Assembly (NCBI GenBank): GCA_013812695.1
Contig: JACCSZ010000402.1
Span: 1-6,520 of the forward strand
Origin: Gemmatimonadales bacterium
GTDB taxonomy: Bacteria > Gemmatimonadota > Gemmatimonadetes > Gemmatimonadales > GWC2-71-9
Reading direction: 5' to 3'
Length of the DNA stretch: 6,520 bases
Part shown: positions 1 through 5,429 of the stretch, piece after piece
How positions within the stretch are numbered: the stretch's first letter is position 1
Layout: each line of letters begins with the position of its first letter
The notes under the pieces: model-generated
The model's database searches: none
What the model saw: only the letters and a program-made list of their open reading frames with translations
What the model was told of the DNA's origin: nothing
Made by a program: the position numbers and the translations under genes

Positions 1-822
1 CTGCGGCACCGGCTCCTGTGCTCCGGCGGGCGTGCCGGCCAGCCCGAGTCCGAGCAGCACCAGCGCGGCCAGGGCGGCGGCCTTCCGGCGCCGGCGCGCG
101 ATCACGACGGCGCCGCCGTACCCCACCTCGTAGAGCAGCAGCAGCGGGATCGTCATCATGACCATCGACACCAGGTCGGCGCCCGGCGAGAGCAGGGCGC
201 CGGCGGCGAACGCGCCCACCACCGCGAACCGGCGGAACCGCGCCAACTCGGGCGGGCCGATCACCTCGAGCCACGCCAGGATGATGATGATGAGCGGCAG
301 CTCGAACGACAGGCCGAGCGCCAGCACCACCTGGAGCACGAAGCCGAAATAGTTGTCGTAGGTGATGAACGGCTGGATCGCTTCGGTCTGAAAGCTGAAC
401 AGCACCCGGAGCGCCTGCGGCACCACCAGCGTGTACGCCAGCGCCGCGCCCGTCAGGAAGAGCACGAGCCCGACGAACAGGGAGGGCACGAGCGCCCGCT
501 TCTCGCGCGCGTAGAGGGCCGGCGCGAGAAACGCCCAGAGCTGCCAGACGAGGATGGGTGAGGCGAGGACCAGCCCGACGATGAACCCGAGCTTGAAGAC
601 GATCATCACCGGCTCGGTGGGGCTGGTGACGATCAGCTTGCCGCCCGCCCCCGTGAGGTAGGGGGCGATCGGCTGCTTGAGCAGGTTGACGAGCTGGAAC
701 TGCTGGACCAGCCAGAGGCCGATCCCGAAGCCGACGACGACGGCCCCCAGCGAGCGGAGGATGCGCCAGCGGAGCTCCTCGAGGTGATCGAGGAAGGGCA
801 TCTCCCCGGGGGAGCCGGTCAT
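1..822 (-). CDS. tatC: Sec-independent protein translocase TatC, 3' end beyond window
   Basis: TatC is the polytopic inner-membrane core of the twin-arginine exporter and binds the RR signal peptide of folded substrates. I translated this frame by hand. It starts at an ATG at 822 and gives 274 codons with no stop before the left edge. Family marks are the N-terminal cytoplasmic motif FLDHLEELRWR (residues 10-20), the SPTEP loop (67-71), the intramembrane Glu in LSFELP (E174), and the SPGADLVS...LYE block (212-232). Six hydrophobic segments are visible, the last ending near residue 242. The start lies 19 nt after the cpoB stop and has no clear Shine-Dalgarno, so it probably depends on upstream translation. 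TatC normally ends soon after the sixth helix. Here RRRRK (243-247), another hydrophobic run and PAGAQ follow, which looks like a signal peptide. Identity as TatC is secure; where it ends is not. Confidence 0.95.
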   Translation of the reverse strand, partial: MTGSPGEMPFLDHLEELRWRILRSLGAVVVGFGIGLWLVQQFQLVNLLKQPIAPYLTGAGGKLIVTSPTEPVMIVFKLGFIVGLVLASPILVWQLWAFLAPALYAREKRALVPSLFVGLVLFLTGAALAYTLVVPQALRVLFSFQTEAIQPFITYDNYFGFVLQVVLALGLSFELPLIIIILAWLEVIGPPELARFRRFAVVGAFAAGALLSPGADLVSMVMMTIPLLLLYEVGYGGAVVIARRRRKAAALAALVLLGLGLAGTPAGAQEPVPQ

Positions 823-841
823 GCGGCGACGGTGCCCGGGC

Positions 842-1660
842 TTAGCGCCCGAGCGACTTCAAGCGATCGCGCGCCAGTGCGGCCTCGTCCGACTGCGGAT
901 ACCGTTGGACGACGCGCTGGTACGCCTCTCGCGCCCGTGCGGTGTCCTGCCGCCGTTCGGCGAGCAGGCCCAGGTTGTACAGCGCCGACGGCGCGCGCGT
1001 GGAGGTCGAATACCGCTCCACCACCTGCGAGTAGTACGCTGATGCGGAGTCGGGATTCTCCGCGGCGAAGCTCTGGCCGATGAAGTAGAGCGCGTCCGGC
1101 GCGCGGGGGCTGGTCGGATGGTTGCGCAGCATCTCGCGCAGGCCAAGCCGCGCGGTACCCGTGCTGCCGCGGCGGAGCTGCGCCAGCGAGGCCTCGTACA
1201 TCTGATCGGCGGACGCGGAGGAAGCGCCGGGCGTGGGCCGGGCGGTGTCGCCGGGAGCGACCCCCGAGCCGTCCGGCGGGGTGGCGTTCTCGATCTCCTC
1301 GCTCCGGGCCTCGAGCTGCGTCCGGAGCTGGCTCAGCCGCTGCTGGCTTTGACCGGTCAGCTCCTGCAGCTGCACGAGTTGCTGCTGCATGTTGTACAGA
1401 TCGGCGCCGAGGTCGCCCTTGAGCTGGCCGATGGCTCGCCGGCTGGAGGTGAGCGAGTCCATCACCTGCCGCTGCAGCTGGATCACCTCGTTCAGTTGCG
1501 CCGCGCGGACCGAGTCGCGGCGCAACGTTTCGGCTCGGAGCAGCGCGACTTCCCCTTGCACCAGCTGCACGTCGCTCTTGGAGACGCATCCCGCCAGCCC
1601 TGCCGCGGCCACGAGGGCCGCGGCACGGCGAGCGATCGTGCGTCCGTGCCCGCAGGTCAC
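842..1660 (-). CDS. cpoB: Cell division coordinator CpoB (YbgF), predicted lipoprotein
   Basis: CpoB is the periplasmic Tol-associated protein that, in E. coli, coordinates outer-membrane constriction with peptidoglycan synthesis. The 272-residue product has a signal sequence ending in the lipobox LAGC, with Cys25 as the lipidation site. A heptad-rich, Gln/Leu/Arg-rich coiled coil covers about residues 30-125. A low-complexity Pro/Gly/Thr linker follows (about 127-150). About 152-272 form tetratricopeptide-type repeats, with signatures such as ALYFIGQSF, ALYNLGLLAE and AREAYQRVVQRYP. This matches the YbgF plan of an N-terminal trimerising coiled coil plus C-terminal TPRs. The start is a GTG whose last two bases lie in the pal stop (GTGA). 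No Shine-Dalgarno is visible, so translational coupling to pal is likely. The lipobox is notable because E. coli CpoB is soluble. The family call is firm; membrane anchoring is predicted only. Confidence 0.93.
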   Translation of the reverse strand: MTCGHGRTIARRAAALVAAAGLAGCVSKSDVQLVQGEVALLRAETLRRDSVRAAQLNEVIQLQRQVMDSLTSSRRAIGQLKGDLGADLYNMQQQLVQLQELTGQSQQRLSQLRTQLEARSEEIENATPPDGSGVAPGDTARPTPGASSASADQMYEASLAQLRRGSTGTARLGLREMLRNHPTSPRAPDALYFIGQSFAAENPDSASAYYSQVVERYSTSTRAPSALYNLGLLAERRQDTARAREAYQRVVQRYPQSDEAALARDRLKSLGR

Positions 1661-2235
1661 TGCGGGGCGACGAGGCTGTCCCCGCCGGCGGTCACCTGAA
1701 ACTCATCGCGGCGGTTCTGCGCGTACGCGCCTTCGTCGCTGCCCTGGCTCATCGGACGCTCCTCGCCGTAGGACACTACTTCCATCCGCGAGGCGTCGAT
1801 CCCCTTGTTCTCGAGATACCGCTTGGCGGCAGCCGCCCGCCGGTTGCCGAGCGCAAGGTTGTACTCGTCCGATCCGCGCTCGTCGGCGTGCCCGCTGATC
1901 TGGACGCGAACGTTCGGGTTGGCACCGAGGATGGTGGCCTTGCGATCGAGCGTTGCCTGGTCGACCGAGCGCACCGACGCCTGGTCGTACTCGAAGTTGA
2001 TCATGGTCGCGAGATCGGCCTTGACCGCCCCGTCGCGCTCCGTCTTTTCGCGCTCCATCCGCTCGCGCTCCATGCGCTCGCGCTCGGCGGTGTCGTCCAC
2101 GGGGGCGGGCGCGGGCGTGGTTTCGACCGGGGCGGGCGTCGGCTCCGGCGCCGGCTCCTCGGGCGGGGGGTTGCCACCGCACGCGGCCGCGAGCCCGGCG
2201 GTGGCCAGGACCAACAACAGGGAAGTAGCGCGCAT
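1657..2235 (-). CDS. pal: Peptidoglycan-associated lipoprotein Pal
   Basis: Pal is an outer-membrane lipoprotein that binds meso-diaminopimelate peptidoglycan non-covalently and interacts with TolB. The 192-residue product has a short signal peptide ending LAAAC, so Cys19 is lipidated. A Pro/Glu/Ala-rich tether follows (about 22-48). Next is a highly charged helix with repeated ERERM units (51-65). The OmpA-like domain covers about 70-182. It shows FEYD (81-84), the binding motif GHADERG (115-121) with N126, L127 and R132/R133, then YGEERP (156-161) and NRRDEF (174-179). Length is close to that of other Pal proteins. A clear Shine-Dalgarno GTGGAG lies 5 nt before the ATG, in the 19-nt gap after tolB, so pal can be initiated independently. 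The TGA stop overlaps the GTG start of cpoB. Confidence 0.97.
   Translation of the reverse strand: MRATSLLLVLATAGLAAACGGNPPPEEPAPEPTPAPVETTPAPAPVDDTAERERMERERMEREKTERDGAVKADLATMINFEYDQASVRSVDQATLDRKATILGANPNVRVQISGHADERGSDEYNLALGNRRAAAAKRYLENKGIDASRMEVVSYGEERPMSQGSDEGAYAQNRRDEFQVTAGGDSLVAPQ
2041..2085 (-). repeat. Short tandem repeat in pal encoding a charged Glu/Arg helix
   Basis: Three 15-base units in tandem encode ERERM, ERERM and EREKT, at Pal residues 51-65. The first two units differ at a single base (CGC versus CGG); the third is diverged. The segment lies between the Pro-rich tether and the OmpA-like domain and should form a charged alpha-helical spacer. Copy number could vary between strains by slippage, changing the reach of Pal from the outer membrane to the cell wall. 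That last point is inference. Confidence 0.7.
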
Positions 2236-2240
2236 CAGGA

Positions 2241-2246
2241 CTCCAC
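2241..2246 (-). promoter_or_regulatory. Ribosome binding site of pal
   Basis: The minus strand reads GTGGAG, 5 nt upstream of the pal ATG at 2235, inside the 19-nt tolB-pal gap. It supports this start. It also shows that pal has its own ribosome entry, unlike tolB and cpoB, which overlap the gene before them and show no obvious Shine-Dalgarno. Confidence 0.7.
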
Positions 2247-2254
2247 GTTCGAGG

Positions 2255-3592
2255 TTAAGGGGCGACCGCGGTCCGACTCAGGCGACGGGACCACGCAGGG
2301 AGCCGCGCCGCGCCAGGCGTCTGGAGCTGGCGCACGCGGGCAGTTTCGACATCGACGACCCAGAGCTGCCGGCGGCCGCTCCGGTCGGAGACGAAGGTGA
2401 TGTGTCGGCCGTCCGGACCCCAAGTCGGATCTTCGTTGCGGCCGGAGGAAGTGAGTTGCCGGACCCGGCGCCCCGCCACGTTGACGAGAAAGAGCTGCGG
2501 GCTGCCGGCGACCTCGCGATGGAACACGACGTTGGCTCCGTCGGGCGACCACTCGGGACCGTTGGAGCTGCCGGTGGCACCGTAGTCGAACGGCGCCAGC
2601 AGCTCCTGATCGGTCCCATCCGCGGCCATGACGTAGACCTGGGGCGGCCCCGCGCGCGTCGACACGAACGCGATGCGGCGGCCATCTGGTGAAAGCGTAG
2701 GAGATAAATTGTCCGCGTAGCGCCCCACGGTCAAGCGTTGCGCGCAGCAGCGGTCCGCCACGTTGGCAAGATAGATGTCGGTGCCGGTTTCATCGGAATG
2801 CGCGTAGGCGAGCAGGCGGCCGTCCGGCGCGAACGAGGGAGTGATGTTGAGGCCCGCCGCGGTGCCGGGAGCCTGCACCGTAGCCCCGCTCCCGAGCGTC
2901 TGCACCACCACCCCGCCCCGTCCCGCCCCGAGCTGGGTGTAGGCGAACCGTTGTCCGTCCGGCGCCCAGGCCGGGGACAGCGCCGTCTGGCCGGCCGGCG
3001 TCAGCGGCGTGATCGCCTCGCCGTCGCTGTCCATCCGGTAGACCCGGCCGCCCGACACGAACAGGACGCGGCTGGCCGCGATGCCCGCGGTGCCGGTCGC
3101 CCAGCGAGCCACCTCGTCGGCAACGCGGTGCAGCTCGAGCCGATAGGCCGGGTCCGAAACAGGGGGCAGCGCGAACGTCTGCTGCTTCCGCACCTGCGAG
3201 GCATTGAGATCGTGGAGCCGCACCGTCGCCCCGCCCGCCGCGTCGACAATCTCGACGCCGTACTGGGCGCCCATCGTCTTGTAGATGCCGTAGCCCTCCC
3301 CGCCGCTCTCCGAATCGCCGCGCCTCGCCGTGGTCGGCGGCACATCGGGAAGGACGACCATCTCGAACCGGTCGCTGTAGTCCAGGTCACGCCGGATGAT
3401 GGCGCGGGCGGAGTCGAGCCCCGACCCGGGCAGGACGACGAGACCTGGACGGATGCCCGGTTGGTACTCGAGAATCACACGGATCTTGTCGTTGGCCTGC
3501 GTGGTGTCCTGGGCCGCGCTGCGCTCGGCTGCCACGGTCACCATCGAGGCCAGCAGCGTGAAGGTCGCCAGGCGGGTCGGCAGTCGGGTCAT
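2255..3592 (-). CDS. tolB: Tol-Pal system beta-propeller protein TolB
   Basis: TolB is a periplasmic protein that passes between Pal and TolA. The 445-residue product begins with a Sec signal peptide, probably cut near RSAAQ (about residue 27/28). An N-terminal alpha/beta domain (about 35-170) contains GAQYGVEIVDA and ELHRVADEVARWATG. A WD40-like propeller follows, with blade signatures AWAPDGQRFAY (209-219), SFAPDGRLLAY (253-263), TLSPDGRRIAF (299-309), EWSPDGANVVF (347-357) and TWGPDGRHITF (390-400). The C-terminal PAWS (432-435) matches the closing strand of E. coli TolB, so the protein looks complete. The ATG overlaps the tolA stop as ATGA, with no obvious Shine-Dalgarno, implying coupling. 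Two oddities are a vicinal Cys282-Cys283 pair, the only cysteines in the protein, and a local patch of A/T-rich codons at 295-303. Confidence 0.97.
   Translation of the reverse strand: MTRLPTRLATFTLLASMVTVAAERSAAQDTTQANDKIRVILEYQPGIRPGLVVLPGSGLDSARAIIRRDLDYSDRFEMVVLPDVPPTTARRGDSESGGEGYGIYKTMGAQYGVEIVDAAGGATVRLHDLNASQVRKQQTFALPPVSDPAYRLELHRVADEVARWATGTAGIAASRVLFVSGGRVYRMDSDGEAITPLTPAGQTALSPAWAPDGQRFAYTQLGAGRGGVVVQTLGSGATVQAPGTAAGLNITPSFAPDGRLLAYAHSDETGTDIYLANVADRCCAQRLTVGRYADNLSPTLSPDGRRIAFVSTRAGPPQVYVMAADGTDQELLAPFDYGATGSSNGPEWSPDGANVVFHREVAGSPQLFLVNVAGRRVRQLTSSGRNEDPTWGPDGRHITFVSDRSGRRQLWVVDVETARVRQLQTPGAARLPAWSRRLSRTAVAP
2704..2734 (-). promoter_or_regulatory. Possible internal promoter inside tolB (weak)
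   Basis: Reading the minus strand, TTGACC (2734 to 2729, five of six matches to a sigma70 -35 box) is followed, 19 nt later, by ATTTAT (2709 to 2704, only three of six matches to TATAAT). It lies in the one conspicuously A/T-rich stretch of tolB and points towards pal, cpoB and tatC. E. coli also has an internal promoter in its tol-pal cluster, at a different site. The spacing is long and the -10 is poor, so this is tentative. Confidence 0.2.
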
Positions 3593-4287
3593 CGTGAAGT
3601 CGGCTTGAAGTAGATGCTCACGGGAAGGACGTCGGCTTCCCAGCCGTCGGGCAGCTCCCCGAAGCCGCGGGCGTTGCCCGCTGCCTCGATGGCGCCTTGG
3701 GCGCCCAAATCGAAACTGAAGCTGCCGGACCGGGTGACGAAGCGGATGTCGCGCACTGTGCCATCTCTCAGAATGAGGAAGCTGATCTCCGCGGAGCTGC
3801 TCTGCCGGGACGATTCCCGATCCCAGTTGCGGTAGACCTCGTTGACGATGTTCCGCAGATATTCCGGAAATGGAAACTGCAGGCCCGGGGTCTTGATCGT
3901 CGCGGCGTCGGTGCCCGTGCTCGGCGTCTCACCTTCGACCGGCGCCACCGGAGCCGCGGTCTTGGGCGGCGGCTCACGGGTTGTCTCGGTCGGCGGTGGC
4001 TTCGGCGTGGGCGGGGCGGGCGTCTTGACCGGCTTGGGCTTGGGTGGCGGTTTAACCGGCGCCGGCTTCTCCTCGGGCGGCGGCGTCGGCACCGCCTCCC
4101 GCGCGAGCCGCTGTTTGGGTGCGGGCGCGGGTGCGGCGACCAGCTCCACCGCGTACGACGGCGGGCCGGCCTTGACCGGATTCACCTGGGTGAACGCGAA
4201 GGCCGCCGCGGCCGCGTGCACCGCGAGCGTCCCGATGAGCCCTACCGAGGTGCCCGGAGGGCGTCCACGATCGGCGCGCACGATCAC
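3589..4287 (-). CDS. tolA: TolA-position energy transducer with TonB/TolA-like C-terminal domain
   Basis: This protein occupies the tolA position and should carry the force generated by TolQR across the periplasm to TolB/Pal. The 232-residue product has a short cytoplasmic N-terminus, one transmembrane helix (about 14-34) with the sequence LIGTLAVHAAAAAF, and then a long Pro/Lys-rich stretch (about 52-118, with PKPKPVKTP and PTPKPPP). The C-terminal domain (about 137-232) opens with FPFPEYLRNIVNEVYRNW and continues with ISFLILRDGTVRDIRFV, a TonB/TolA C-terminal fold. E. coli TolA instead has a long Ala/Lys-rich helix and is far longer, so the linker here resembles TonB. The start is a GTG overlapping the tolR stop (GTGA), with GGAGGAAG within tolR upstream. 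The stop overlaps tolB. Location between tolR and tolB makes Tol function much more likely than TonB function. Confidence 0.88.
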   Translation of the reverse strand: MIVRADRGRPPGTSVGLIGTLAVHAAAAAFAFTQVNPVKAGPPSYAVELVAAPAPAPKQRLAREAVPTPPPEEKPAPVKPPPKPKPVKTPAPPTPKPPPTETTREPPPKTAAPVAPVEGETPSTGTDAATIKTPGLQFPFPEYLRNIVNEVYRNWDRESSRQSSSAEISFLILRDGTVRDIRFVTRSGSFSFDLGAQGAIEAAGNARGFGELPDGWEADVLPVSIYFKPTSR

Positions 4288-4715
4288 CGCGACTCTTCCT
4301 CCGCCGCCACCAGGCCGACGTTCTGGATACCCGCGCCTCGGATGATCGCGAGCACCCGCACGACCTGTCCGTAAGGCACACGGGTGTCCGCCTGGAGGTA
4401 CACGCCGGCGGGCTTCCGGGTCGCCACGAGGGACCGGAAGGTCACGCGGAAATCATTGTAGGAGACCGGCGTCTGATCGACGAAGATGCGCCCGTCGCGG
4501 TTGACCGACACCACCATGCCCTCTTTCGGCGAGAGCGGCCGCGCTTCCGCGCGCGGCAGCTCGACATCCACGCCGCCTTGCATCATCGGTGCCGTGATCA
4601 TGAAAATGATCAGCAGCACCAGCATCACATCCACCAGCGACGTGACGTTGACATCGGCATTGAGCAGCATCTCGCCGCGCTGGCTACCCAGTCCCCCGCC
4701 CAGGCCGGAGGCCAC
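4284..4715 (-). CDS. tolR: Tol-Pal motor subunit TolR (ExbD/TolR family)
   Basis: TolR pairs with TolQ to form the proton channel that energises TolA. The 143-residue product has a cytoplasmic Gly-rich N-terminus, then DVNVTSLVDVMLVLLIIFMIT (21-41), a single transmembrane helix. Asp29 in LVDVMLVLL matches the essential proton-carrying Asp of the family (Asp23 in E. coli TolR). The periplasmic part (about 47-143) shows VDVELPRAEA, VVSVNRDGRIFVD, and the ExbD/TolR-type ending with VPYGQVVRVLAIIRGAGI. Length is typical. It starts at a GTG placed directly after the tolQ TAG, with GAGGGG 9 nt upstream inside tolQ, and it ends within the GTG of tolA. The two subunits are therefore probably made in a coupled ratio. 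Confidence 0.97.
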   Translation of the reverse strand: MASGLGGGLGSQRGEMLLNADVNVTSLVDVMLVLLIIFMITAPMMQGGVDVELPRAEARPLSPKEGMVVSVNRDGRIFVDQTPVSYNDFRVTFRSLVATRKPAGVYLQADTRVPYGQVVRVLAIIRGAGIQNVGLVAAEEESR

Positions 4716-5429
4716 CTAGAGCAGCCCCTCGCGGGCCATCGTCCCGATCAGCTCGTTGGCAAATCCCTCGAGCTCGCCCGCGAAGAGCCGGACCCGGTTG
4801 ACGTAGAGATTGTAGGCGATGACCGCCGGGATGGCCGCGGCCAGGCCGGCAAAGGTGGCCACCAGCGCCTCCGCCACACCCGGTGCCACCGCCGCCAGGT
4901 TGCCCGAGCCCTTCGTGGCGATGCCGGTAAAGGCGTTGATGATGCCGAGCGTGGTGCCGAGCAGGCCGAGGAGCGGGCTCACCGAGCCGATCGTGGCGAG
5001 CCAGGGGATGTAATGGCCCAGCAGATCCCGCTCGGCTGCCACCTCTTTGCCCAGCACCATCTTGAGCGCCTCCAGCAGGGTCGGCGTGAGCGGGCTCCGG
5101 TCGGCGCCGCGCTCTTCCCGCAGCGCGCCGGGACGCAACTCGGAATAGAACGTGATCGCCTCGCGGAACAGCCGATTGTACGGCGACGGCGGCTGCTTCA
5201 TCACGGCCTGGTAGGCGTCCTGCAGCCGCGTGGTGCGCTCCATCTCGGCGAAGAACCTGTCGGCCTGCTTGTTGAGCTTCCGGAATTGCCACCACTTGAA
5301 CACGATGATGAACCAGGAAACCAGCGAGAAGATCGCGGTGATGACCAGGACAATCTTGGTTTCGAGGCTCGCGGTGAGGACCAGCTCGACCGCCGAACCC
5401 GGCACTGCACCACCGGTCTGCAGGATCAC
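4716..5429 (-). CDS. tolQ: Tol-Pal motor subunit TolQ (ExbB/TolQ family)
   Basis: TolQ is the multi-span stator subunit of the Tol proton motor. From a GTG at 5429 the product is 237 residues, close to E. coli TolQ. Three membrane segments are visible: about 24-46 (IVLVITAIFSLVSWFIIVFKWW), 142-166 (WLATIGSVSPLLGLLGTTLG) and 183-209 (GVAEALVATFAGLAAAIPAVI). The last two carry the conserved Gly/Thr-rich ExbB/TolQ channel motifs. A cytoplasmic domain lies between helices 1 and 2. I prefer the GTG to the ATG at 5450 because a near-perfect AAGGAGG sits 4 nt before it and it overlaps the epimerase stop as GTGA, whereas the ATG has no Shine-Dalgarno. The frame stays open far upstream inside the epimerase, but that part is not TolQ. 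Confidence 0.96.
   Translation of the reverse strand: MILQTGGAVPGSAVELVLTASLETKIVLVITAIFSLVSWFIIVFKWWQFRKLNKQADRFFAEMERTTRLQDAYQAVMKQPPSPYNRLFREAITFYSELRPGALREERGADRSPLTPTLLEALKMVLGKEVAAERDLLGHYIPWLATIGSVSPLLGLLGTTLGIINAFTGIATKGSGNLAAVAPGVAEALVATFAGLAAAIPAVIAYNLYVNRVRLFAGELEGFANELIGTMAREGLL

Noticed and set aside
158..352. Small plus-strand frame of 64 codons opposite tatC
   Set aside because: It lies inside clear TatC coding sequence, and its Ser/Asn/Arg-rich product has no recognisable feature.
1586..1630. Twin-arginine signal in CpoB (ARRAAAL before the lipobox)
   Set aside because: The consensus Ser/Thr before the arginines and Phe-Leu after them are missing. A standard Sec lipoprotein signal explains the sequence.
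1118..2692. Plus-strand open frames antisense to cpoB, pal and tolB
   Set aside because: They have biased composition, no family motifs, and they cross the boundaries of real genes.
2738..3613. Long plus-strand open frame (291 codons) antisense to tolB
   Set aside because: It is Arg/Gly/His-rich with no recognisable motif, and fully opposite a gene with clear TolB blades. Long antisense frames are expected at this GC content.
4009..4044. Possible G-quadruplex on the plus strand (runs of GGG, GGGG, GGG, GGG)
   Set aside because: One loop is about 15 bases, and the G-runs follow from Pro codons in the proline-rich tolA linker read on the other strand.
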